A stretch of DNA of 64,000 bases, from positions 14,261,356 to 14,325,355 of the forward strand of contig CM036223.1 of the NCBI GenBank assembly GCA_020631735.1, given 5' to 3'. This DNA comes from Saccharum officinarum (Eukaryota > Streptophyta > Magnoliopsida > Poales > Poaceae). Numbering within the stretch: the stretch's first letter is position 1; each line of letters opens with the position of its first letter. The notes below the pieces were generated by a model. The model had not been told where the DNA came from, did no database searches, and saw only the letters and a program-made list of their open reading frames with translations. A program made the translations under genes and the position numbers. Positions 50,556 to 60,736 of the stretch are shown piece after piece.

Positions 50556-51464
50556 ATGGCAGGAGTCTGGGTTAGTAGCTACTGCCTGAACACCGAGGGT
50601 TTTCCCAAAATCCTGTATGCCACCCTGCAAAAACTCGGCGTTTGAGAGCGTCCTGAGTATGAGGGCCGTGAGTACATGAAGCATGGCACGGAGCGATGCA
50701 AGGTCACCGTCTACATTGGCAAGAGTGAGGAGTTTCCGGACATCACGGAAGCCTGGAATGTGATCGCAACCGGGTTTCGCTTCGGCGACACCTACCAAGT
50801 TGCGGCTCACAAAGCCCTACGGCATCTCTACCAGATCTATGAAGGGCCCATTGCTCGTACTCCCATGCGGTTCTTTCCCCCTTGGGACAAGAATCGGTGG
50901 GTATGGAGGGCTCGCATGGAGGCTTTGCAGGGTCCAGACGTGCAAGAGGACAACTCGACCTTGGTACACCTGACCTCGTACTTGCTGGCCCTGGATGAGC
51001 AGTACGACCGGCAGGCCTCGGAGGTGAGGGAGGGTCTCCACCATGCTGAGGAAGCCGAGATCTTCTCCAGGATGCTCGAAGTGCAGCTTGCTGAGGCCCA
51101 TGCCAACCTAGCAGCCGCTGAGAGTCGAGAGGCTGCCATGGCGGAAGCCGTCCAGGTGGACCAAGACCGTCATGCCCAGGAGCTAGAGGACGCCTATCTT
51201 GCCACAAGAGCCAAGCGTAGGATGCTCTCCTTGGAGAGGCAGGAACCCTTAATTTTGGAGGGAATCCCTCTCCAACCGCTGGAGAGAAGGAGGGCTGGTG
51301 TTGCGGTACCACCAGCACCTCCGCCCACGGAAGCCTCAGAGATGGAGCCTTTCCTTCCCCTCACCCAGCCACTACCAAGAGAAGGAGTGGATCCGCAACC
51401 TAGTGCAGCAGAAGAGCCTCAAGAGCCCAGGAATGAAGTCGTTCGCCCCGACGAAGTGGATTAG
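50556..51464 (+). pseudogene. E3 internal ORF: coiled-coil protein of unknown function, one in-frame TGA
   Basis: The frame starts ATG GCA GGA at 50556, meets a TGA at 50643-50645 (codon 30) and then stays open to 51464; the downstream ATG at 50676 gives 262 codons. Visible parts, numbered from 50676, are GTERCKVTVYIG near the start, an aromatic/basic region with RTPMRFFPPWDKNRWVWRARM (split about residues 60-80), a long Ala/Glu-rich helix (about residues 113-200, with AEAHANLAAAESREAAMAEA), and a Pro/Glu-rich tail. It has no protease, RT, knuckle or integrase motif. I recall similar hypothetical proteins from grass repeats. A gag-like structural role is possible but unproven. The TGA could be CGA with a deaminated CpG. 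Confidence 0.6.
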
Positions 51465-51999
51465 TCATCCTAGGGGAGATGTAACCGTAGTTGGTAGTGT
51501 TTTTCATCACTGTCCTCCAGTGTTGTAATCTTTCCGTTGTCTTCATCCATAGCTGTTAAGGCCATCTGGTCGTAGGATGCAAGTGATGTGCCGAGTATGA
51601 GAGAGTGAGTGCCTGTATGTTGCGCCATGTACGACCGTTGGGATGAGTATTTGCTTTATCCGTTGTGGTTGTTACGTCAATCTTCCCTTAGGCCTTGCGG
51701 TGTGTTTTGGTCCTTGAGACAACATCATGAGGGCTGCAAGAGGAACAATTTTTCAGATACAACAGATCAGTCGCGATTGGTTGTCAGCGGATACTGTATC
51801 AACTAATTGTGGAGGTCCTAGTAGAACACTTGAATCCCCTTGATTTAAATCCGCCTTGGGATTTATTTTACTTGTTCCTTGTTTTGAAAAGGAACCCTTG
51901 TTGCTGAAATTACTTTGCAATTCTTTTCTAATTCTGTGGTCTATGACCCCACTGCTCTTACTGCGAGTAAGTTGGTAATAGTTGCCTGGTTAATAGCTT

Positions 52000-52083
52000 A
52001 TGGTGCCGCGATGGAACCGAGGGCCACCTGTGGATCGTGACCGCATGGTTGTGCCGCTCGGCGCGCGCTGGTATCGAGGTTGT
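52000..52083 (+). other. Conserved GC-rich internal block, E3 copy
   Basis: It begins TGGTGCCGCGATGGAACC and ends GCGCGCTGGTATCGAGGTTG. Confidence 0.7.
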
Positions 52084-52449
52084 TGACCAAGCACTTTTAC
52101 CAAGTTACACCACAGTATTGCCCTTGCTATAAACATTCTCCTTGGTAAAATATCCTGGTGTTCTAACGGGAAATCCACAGCGAGTTGATGGAGTAGCACT
52201 CTCACATTTGTGACCGAGATAGTGGGGTTTTGGAAGAAGCATGTAAGTCCTAATCTCAGTTTATATGAAAGGCTAGTGCAAGCTGGATTCACAAGGGAAA
52301 AGGAGAAAGAGAAGAGCGTCAAAGAAAGAATAGCCACCAGTGGTCTGGAGCATTTGGAACACCGATGGGACGTTGCCCCTGTGCCCGGTGACCGCTCTAC
52401 AATTGCCGGGTCCCTGTCACTGTGTGTCCTGCGGAAGCTATCGATGGCG

Positions 52450-53100
52450 GGGCCCACGTGAGTCATGCTCGCGTGGCCGCAGCATGGCGTCGCACTCGCC
52501 TCGCCCTTGCACTGTACGCCCCTCTTTCCCCGGCACGCTTGTTGGCTCTCGATTTTCGCCCTCGTCCCGGTACCAGACCCCTCCCTCTCTCGTTTCTTTT
52601 CTCGTCAGTGTGTTGCTCGCACGCCTCTTTGCCGAGCGAACCTCATCCTCTCCTTTTCTCTTTTTCCCCACCTCGTGTCCCATGGGTGATTCCCCCCTCC
52701 GCGCCGCCTCCATTCCCGGTGCGCTGTGCCACCACCTCCATCCACCATATTATAAAAGCCACCTTGCTTGCCTCCCCTCCATCCCACCTCTAGGTCTGAA
52801 GCCGTTGGAGGCCGAGCTTCGAGATCCAGCCGTTGCTTGCAGATCTAAGGTCGCCAGCCTGAGGGGTTAGGGTAGCTCAGCGGAAGGGATCTGGTTTCCT
52901 TTGAAGAAGTTCAAGTTCATCTCTGGTTAGTTAGGTTTTAGGGTTCGCGATGTTCGAGTTCTCGGTCTCTTGTTTCTAGATCTGCTGGGCCTACGCCATG
53001 TTCTGGATAATCGTTTTCCTGTTACTCTTCCACTGTCCCCATCTTCATCGTTTTCTAGATAGGTTGTGAGTTGTATCTGTTGTTCTTAGTCGTGATGCCT
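52450..53100 (+). promoter_or_regulatory. Promoter- and leader-like segment inside E3
   Basis: A G-box context GGGGCCCACGTGAGTC at about 52448-52463 is followed at about 52747 by CATATTATAAAAGCC (a good TATA box). A pyrimidine-rich leader follows (CCTCCCCTCCATCCCACC), then CTCTGGTTAGTTAGGTTTTAGGG, which looks like the start of a plant 5'-UTR intron (donor near 52925). No coding exon follows before the PPT at about 53221. It may be a captured host promoter or a relocated LTR promoter. Confidence 0.4.
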
Positions 53101-53198
53101 CTAGATCCCTGAGTGCTTTAGTTTCAAAGTCGTGTAATCTCCTACTATAATCTTTGCTAAGGAGCAAATCGTGTTTTCCCCTTTTCTGATTCTTGCTC

Positions 53199-53235
53199 CG
53201 AATCTCGGGACGAGATTCTTTTAAGGGGGGTTGGT
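53199..53235 (+). other. E3 polypurine tract with pol-tail-like palindrome
   Basis: GAATCTCG-GGA-CGAGATTC is a perfect inverted repeat, followed by TTTTAAGGGGGGTTGG and the LTR. Read in frame it gives E-S-R-D-E-I-L-L-R-G, matching the E1 and E2 versions. Confidence 0.7.
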
Positions 53236-54045
53236 TGTAACACCCCTGGTGTTACGAGCTTGCTTAGCATCCCGATTAAGATCAAAAAGAAGTTGAGTAA
53301 ACAAGTTCTCGAGGTTTACAATTTTTTTCCCTCATAAGAAATAGTAAGCAATTAATGTCGGTTAAATTGGGTTGTGTGAAAACATGCTAATGAGACTCTA
53401 ATTAGAAAAATATAACAATATGATGTTGTAATTATTTGGCGTGAGGAACGATTTTAGAAACAAAAATAAAAATACCACCGTGTGTAGTACTTAATAAAAA
53501 TGGGAAGTGCAAGTCGAGCAGATAAAAATACAACTTCTAGTTTGGGAAATAAATATTGTTAAATAGTATTTTGCAAGCTCAATAATCGAATTCGAGAGTT
53601 CATTCTACCCAACTCTAGATCGCGTCTTTAACCGATTGAATTAATGGCAATGCCATTTTGGCAATTAGTTTTCAACCAAAATGCCTAAGCACTACCACCA
53701 CGTTATTGCATAGTTGGTTGTTTCTACGTATGCACTTGAGCGTGGTGTTTGCTTCGGTGAACAACTGGTAGTGTCGGAGTTGGTCGCGTAGGTTTGGTTC
53801 GAACCTGTGTTGCTTAGTCGACAGGTCTGCTCTGCTTTAAGATGTGTGCGTCCCTAGGTGCAGTCGGTCGGCCAGGGTCCGTAGTCCCGCATGTGTAGTG
53901 TCGTGCCTGGTCGGCCTGGCTGGTTGTCGCTCACGCGCTGGGCTCGTCGAAGCCGTGTCTCACGAGACCGTGCAGCCGCTAGGGCAGGGTCGTCGCGCTT
54001 GGCCACTTTTGTCGCGCGCGGGCCGAGCCTTCATCGCAGCCCCGC
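53236..54045 (+). repeat. E3 3' LTR, first 810 bp only
   Basis: Nearly identical to 45449-46257. Homology stops after CATCGCAGCCCCGC, where E4 LTR sequence begins. The other ~3.57 kb of this LTR is missing. Confidence 0.9.
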
Positions 54046-57000
54046 CCATCGTGCCATCGTCTTTCACTGCTGTAGGAACGATGTGACCCTCACTGTGCCA
54101 ATTGCCAGACCTCGCTGCACGTTTCAGTCACCGGTCATCATGTTCGCCGTCTTGTGTCCGGCCTTCGTGCCGTGATCTTCGTCTTGCAGGGCAGTTGCAA
54201 TGCCGCCAGCCGTCATCGAATTTCTCAGTCGTGTCTAGCCCGAAGCGGCCCTTCACCATCAAGGTCGACCCTTTGAACCTAGTCGACGCCAATCTCGATG
54301 TCGGCATGCCCTTATTTTTCATTTCAAACTTGACATTCCATTCTTGATCATATACTATATATTATCATACTACATGACCTATCTTTGTTGATCACATATT
54401 CTTGTCCATCTACATGATATCTCTATTTATTCTATGTCTGTGCCGTGCCTTTGCCGCCGGTCTACTTATCTTCATTTATCTCGCTATGGATATGTGCTAC
54501 TCCAAGTCATTCATGAGTCGGTTGTATGTGTGTGTGGTGGATTCTTGTGATTGTTTGAGTTAATGATTGCTTGTGGATCATGCCTTCGAGATAGTCGAGA
54601 GAGCGAGTGCTCGAATGTTGCAGCCGCGAGCTCGTCTCGCCATGGCCGTAACACCGAGCATATCCCTTCTCTTGTGTTTTAGTTGTCTTTCGCCGAACTA
54701 CGATCGTTAGCTCCTGTTCTCGTCCCTAAGACGTGGTCATTGTGGACTCGGACACGATGTCGTTATCGACGCGGTTTTTACCCGCATGTTTCGAGCCCTC
54801 CGTGGCCAACTCTATTGGGATAGGAATTAGGGGGACAACCTTTGTATATCGACGGATGCCAACTCGTGTAGGTACAGCTTATGGCCACGAGTTGCCTCGC
54901 TATGACCATCGGGCTCTACCTCTTTTGCTTTAGCTTTTGCTTTCTTTACTCTCTCCTAGCCACCTCATATGCCTGTGCCATCTAGACCCTGGCATTCCTC
55001 TGGCCCTTGCGGTGATGACCTCCTCACCAAGGACCATAGGAATAGTCTTATGCTAATTATGCGCCTAGGTCATGGGGCCATACGAGTTGGTGTGGAGCGA
55101 GAGACCGTGGGGTTTGTGCCTCCATTCTTTCAACCCTAGCCCGTTCCTATGGCAAGTTGGTCGAAAGAATGTGAGGGCTATTTTTCTGTTCTCTCTTCCT
55201 TTCCCCTATCAATCCTCATCGATCCAGAAAGATGTGGGTTGAGTCCCTCGCTTGTTTGGTGTTTGTTGCTTCCTTGATTCCATTCCTTCGATTCCCATCA
55301 TTTGCTATGGCGAGTGGATCAAAGGAAGGTGAATCCCGTGTCTCCTTCTGCCTTTGGCTTTTCCGTGCTCGAGCCCTTGTATGCTTGTACCTTCTAGACT
55401 TTAGCATTTCTTTGGTTCTCACGGTGACAACCGCACCATTTTGAACCCTAGAGATGTCTTAGTGCATTTAGTGCACCTAGGTCTTGGTACCCTACAAGTT
55501 GTTTAGGCGCTCGTGTTCTTTTGTGTGTCGCTCCTTTCCATTGCCTCGTCCTTTGCCACGACATGTGTATTGGAAGAAGTAGACCACCCTCTTCTCTTCT
55601 CTCCCCGTTCCACCCTCTCTTGGTTCTCGTCAATTATAATGGCATATGGATTGAGAGAGAACGTAACTTCTCTTGCTTGTAGTCTTTTTTGGTTCTCGTC
55701 AGTCTCCATGATGCTCGGATCGGAAGTCACGAGCCGTGGTGTTTGCTTAGGATAAACTAGAGTCTATGCCATTTTATTTAAGTCATACAGATCGACAAGA
55801 ACGACCCGGGAAGTACTAGCTAGGCTAAGACCTAAGTTTGTGCTTAGCAAATCACCACTTGCATTTCTTTGGCCCAGGGATCGGACATCCGCCGAGAGGG
55901 CTAAGTCGTTCTTCCTTTTGCATTCTTTCGGTGTAGTTGTTCTTCTGTGGCTTGTTGCCTCTCTTTTCGCAGTATTTCTAGGTCTAGTGGTTTGATTGCT
56001 CTTTTGCTTGTTGTCGTATCGAGGTAATTGCATTGAGGTTAGCGTTGAACGGATCAGAACCCGTTGGAGAAAGGACATGCGGAAGAAGGACTATGGAGGA
56101 GTACGACTACAAGTGCACCGAGGATCTTGGATGCGACTTTTAACAGGTGTTCCACGTCCCACCCAACCTCGTAGAACCTATTAGACATGCTACATGTAGA
56201 TGCTAGTGCTTTACTTTCTTGCAATTGATCTGTGATAGGTTGCATGGTAGACTGCTTGTAAGCCATTACCTTGTCGCAACCTATTCCCTTGCACACCCGC
56301 TGTTAGGCTAGACGCTCGCTTACTACTTACTGCTTTACTTTCACTATGCATTATATCTGTGATGTGATGCTTAGTGAAGGAATAACGTGAGTGGATAAGG
56401 CACGTGGTGCCGATAACTTGGTAAAACTAGATAATGAACTTGGGGAGAGCTTGGCGTGTGTCTTGGGTGTGTGGTGAGGGTTGAGTCGATCGGACAGGAT
56501 CCTACGACGAGTCTTTGGGGCAAGTCATGCCGGAGGGGTGCGACCTGGGCATCCCTCGTGAGATGTACCTATGGCGGGTACATGTGAGAGCGGACAGGGT
56601 GTTGGTTATCCCCGGTGGAGGTGCCGTCGAGGCACGGGGTGTTGGTTATCCCCTTGAGAAGATATCCTATCCAGTCCCCTTAAGGACTGGTATGTCTTGA
56701 GAACCGGAATCATAGGACCCTTTGTACACACCACTCGCTCCCGATGGGCGGGAGACGATTACCCGACTAACTAGGGCGGTGCCACTACTACTAGGTTGAA
56801 AGGTGATAGTGTAGGGAGGTACGGGCATGGGGGCCCACACCCTCCTAAGACAGCGTAGTGACCTTGGGGGCCTGGTACTATGTCTCACAGTCTCAGCGTT
56901 TCGGTGGACGCCGAGGTGGCCCAGGGTTGAGTGGTAGGGTGGTACCGTACCGGTTGGGAGGCAGTCGGCATTAGCCTAGGCGGGGCACCGCCGATGATGG

Positions 57001-57814
57001 TGATCTTGTGGATTACCAGGTGTACACACTCTGCAGAGTTGATCGATCTATACGTATAGCCGCGTCCGCAGATATGGACATTCCTATGACCTACGCTTCA
57101 CTTGATTAGAGAGATGAGTCCTTTCTACCTTCCCCCTGTGTTTTGGTGTTGGATCCGGCTTTGGCCGTTGAGGCAAGGTATGAGCGGGAGTCGACCTTGT
57201 CGCCTAGAGAGTGTGGGAGTGTGGTGAGTTGTGTGTGATGGGATGGGAGAACGTGTGGTTGAGATGTGTTAAAACTTGATGAACTATTATTATGAAATAT
57301 TGATGAACTTGCATAGGAAACCTACAACCATATATTGGCCTTTTCTTCTACCCTTGCATTCCACTTACCACAAAGCATACGCAAAAGCATAGGGTGGGAG
57401 ACAGTGGCCAGTACAAATCGTACTGATAGATTTTGGACAGGTTTGGACGAAATCTATGATGACCACGAGGACTAAGATTAGGAGTAGATGGTCTCGTGCC
57501 TATGCTCAAGTGTGGTTAAGAAGATGGAGTCTACGCCCGCTGATATTCTACGCCAACTCTGATGACTGCCGTGAAGGAGGAGCCTTCATCTGCTGTTGCA
57601 ACGATTCTGATGAAGATGTGTGTGCGTTTTCGCTAGATTAATCTATGTAATAGGTGTGTTAACCAGTGTTGTAAAGCCTTGTAACTTGTAATTCTTCGAT
57701 GTATGACTATGATATCAGCTAATAATTGATAATGTGATGGATCGCTCTCGTGATCTACTACATTATAAATCGTATCTGTGGATTCTCCCTTCGAGGAAAA
57801 TCGAGGTCGTTTCA
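54046..57814 (+). repeat. E4 5' LTR, lacking its first ~1.76 kb
   Basis: It starts abruptly at CCATCGTGCCATCG, which matches 62497, and ends CA just before the primer site. Features include GTGTTGGTTATCCCC repeated twice (about 56600 and 56641). No gene was found; several 60-100 codon frames are chance. Confidence 0.85.
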
Positions 57815-57816
57815 GG

Positions 57817-57829
57817 TGGTATCAGAGCC
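57817..57829 (+). other. E4 primer-binding site (tRNA-Met)
   Basis: TGGTATCAGAGCC follows the LTR end at 57814 by two bases. Confidence 0.9.
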
Positions 57830-57888
57830 ATACTTGACCCTAGGACGAGACCCGTAGAACCAAACACTAGTTTAGAAGCCAAAACATC

Positions 57889-58236
57889 TTGTCTGGAGTA
57901 GAATTATGGGTGCTAACACTTGTTTCCCTCCCCGCCTTGAATTATGCCGCCAACTGGCCTTCCCAAACATGGAAAGTTGACCTTTATGAAATATACCCCT
58001 TACCGCCCACGCTAGTCGGTACATGTATGAGGCTTGAAGGTTTAGGAGTCACCTTCTGCCAACACTATGCATATAGGAGTTGTAATGCTGCTTGTTTGCC
58101 TAGATATTGTGTTTATTGTGCTTCTTATGCTTCTTATTATTTGAGTGTAAGCTGTAGAAGCTATTTTGTGTATATGAGACTCCACGTACCGGATAACCTA
58201 GCCGGACAAACCCAATGCCATCCTATGACTGGATAA
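57889..58236 (+). pseudogene. E4 short frame, 115 codons, unrecognised
   Basis: It lies shortly after the primer site, where the first ORF of an LTR element would start. It reads PALNYAANWPSQTWKVDLYE near its start and is Cys/Tyr-rich later. No known motif was found. It may be a decayed remnant of a coding region or chance. Confidence 0.2.
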
Positions 58237-58259
58237 GAGACCCCCGACTAACAAGAGTT

Positions 58260-60640
58260 AAAATGTAAATCTGATGCATCATGTCTTTCCCAAACTGTTT
58301 CAAAAAATATTTTTGGCTTCCAACTAAATGCGTTTTCAAAATTGCCCTCCCTCTGTTGTTTCAAAAAGTCCCCTCTTTAGCAAAAGAATTTCGGTTTCAA
58401 GGGAAAACGGTTTTTAAAACTTCTTAAAAGTTTTCCTATTTCACAAGAAAAACAGTTTTAATTCTTTTCTCAACCTGATTTGATAGCAAAAGCTCTTTGC
58501 GAAATAGTTTGAAAACCCATCTCCTTTCAAAAGTGTTAAAATTTTGCTTCCAAAAAAAAGAGTTTTGCTTTACGATCAACAAAATGTTTTCAAACCAAAA
58601 TCATTGGCTCAGTTTTATTTAAAAAAGCTTTTGATTTCAACCTGGGAGCCAAGTTCCTTTCAAAACAAATCCTGTTTTCAAAAAGGGTTTGCAATTGATT
58701 TATAAAGCAAGATTCTTGAGAAAATATTTTGTTTATAACCTTTCCAAAAATTTTAGCAAAGCCAAAATTAACTATCCAAATCTAGTTTCAAAGTGTTGCT
58801 TCGGAAAAAGTTTCTGAAAACAAAAATTCGATTGCGAAAGCTTTACCTTTCAAATGAGAAATGATTTGAAATCATCTTCAAACTACTATTGTTTTCAAAA
58901 AAAAGGGGAAAGCAACTCTTTGTTTTAAAAAAAAATGAGTTTCAAAATCTTTTGATTTGAAATCTTCCAAAAGAAAAGTGTTTTGATTTAGAAAACAAAA
59001 GCTTTCAGAGGATTTTGTTTTCGAAACTTGCATGAATTTCAACATGTTTTTCAAAAGTTTTGCAACTCACCCTCCCTCATCATTCAAATAGAATTTCAAA
59101 AACCTGCATGTCATGAAAAGTTTTGGAAAAACCCTGGTATTTGCAAAACGTTTTCATGAAAATGGTTTCAAATTTCGTGAGCTCGCTATTTCAAAACATC
59201 TTTTTCCAAAAAGTCCGTTTATAAAAAGTGTATAAATTTGAATTGATTTCTAAAACTTTCCCTCTCGAAAGGCACAAATGTTTTTGAAAAATCGTTTTGA
59301 AAGAGGTTTTGGAAAAATAAAAACCCTTCTATAAAAGTTTTGATTTCACAAACTGAAAATCTATTTAAAGTGTTTTCAGAAATCTCTTCTAATAAACTAT
59401 TTTGACCTAAAAATTCAAAAGTTTTGATTTGAGGTTTCAAAAAAACCAAAGCGGGTTACAACCTATTTCAATTATCTTTGTGTTGATTTGATTTCAAAAT
59501 CTAAAGGTTGTGACCTTCCCCCTTGCAAGAAATTGCAAAACAAAATATTTAAAACTATGTTTTCCAAAACATGACTTCCAAAACCATTTTACAAAGGCTT
59601 TTCCTTGTCCTTTCGTAAAACTCTCCCCTCCCACTAGCTTGGGATTTCGAGTTGTTGCCAGGGACTTAATTGGTAGTGGGCTGATCATAACCCTTGGTGC
59701 CGCTACGAAACTTGGAGCCCCATGTGTGATGCATCCACATGGCCGCCGCCGGGCGTACGTAGGTATTGAGGTACGTGACTGTGACCGCTTCCAAATGGTA
59801 CCCGCATACAACACTAATCCTAAGCTTAGCTTTTCAAAAACCCTACTTAAAAAGCAACAAGTTGAAAAGAGTTGTATTTCAAATAAAAGATGTTTTGGAT
59901 TTCAAAAGTATCTACTTAAAAAAACAAAAAAAAACATTGCCTTGTTTTATCTAAAGTTTTCAAAACTCAAAGTTTTACGAAATAAACTATTGTCTTGGAG
60001 AAAAAAAGAACGGCTTTCAAAAAAAATAATAGAATTTTGAAAAGTTTTGCCCCATTCAAAACTTTTGGCCTCTTTCAAATATTTTGAAAACCTTACCGAG
60101 AATTCAAAATGCCTTGTAAGAAGGTATTTCAAACTCTTTGTGTGTGTGTGCTTCAAAAATTTTGAGAAACGACGGTTTTCTTCAAACAGCGTTTTCAAAG
60201 GTGCATTCTTATGAAAACCCGTTTTCAAGGTCCCTTAAAAAAATGCATCATGCAAAAGGATTTTTGGTTTCAAAATTGAAAACCAACTTCAAAAGAGATT
60301 TTGTTTTTAAAAGGTAAACTATTTCAAAGTGCTTCCCTATCTTGCAAAAAGAAAAAGTGATTTTGTTTAAAAAAAAACTCCTTCGGAAGTGTGTTGCTTC
60401 AAAAACCCTTGTTTAAAGAAAAAGAGTTTTCCCAACTGGTTTCTAAACTTGCTTTACAAAATTTTGGGTGCGTGAAAATGTTTTCAACTGATCTTTAAAC
60501 TTGCTCCTCAAAAACATTTGTTTACGAAAGCAAATCATTTCAAAAAGAATTTTTGACTTGGTCTGCAAAAGTGCTCTCCTTCTTTTATAAAAATGATCTT
60601 CTCCATTCCAAAGGTTTTGTGAAAAACTGAAGTATAATGC
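58260..60640 (+). repeat. Degenerate TTTTCAAA/TTTGAAAA array forming most of the E4 interior
   Basis: About 2.4 kb is dominated by short motifs such as TTTCAAAA, TTTTGAAA, TTTCCAAAA and GTTTTCAAA at irregular spacing on both strands. There is no fixed period and no gene. It is interrupted by the GC-rich block at 59694-59774. Confidence 0.8.
59694..59774 (+). other. Conserved GC-rich internal block, E4 copy
   Basis: It begins TGGTGCCGCTACGAAACT and ends TACGTAGGTATTGAGG. It is the most diverged copy, yet it stands out sharply from the AT-rich array on both sides. Confidence 0.55.
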
Positions 60641-60703
60641 CGGTAAAATCCATCTACCTTAGACGAACTAACAAGCCCTCTTCCAAATGCAGTGACCCCT
60701 AAA

Positions 60704-60736
60704 TCTCGGGGACGAGATTCCCGTAAGGGGGTGGAC
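60704..60736 (+). other. E4 polypurine tract with pol-tail-like block
   Basis: AATCTCG-GGGA-CGAGATT is followed by CCCGTAAGGGGGTGGAC and the LTR start. The stem is the same as in E3, with one extra loop base. Confidence 0.65.

Noticed and set aside
50743..51318. 191-codon minus-strand ORF
   Set aside because: It is the antisense of the E3 coiled-coil ORF; Arg/Pro-rich with no motif.
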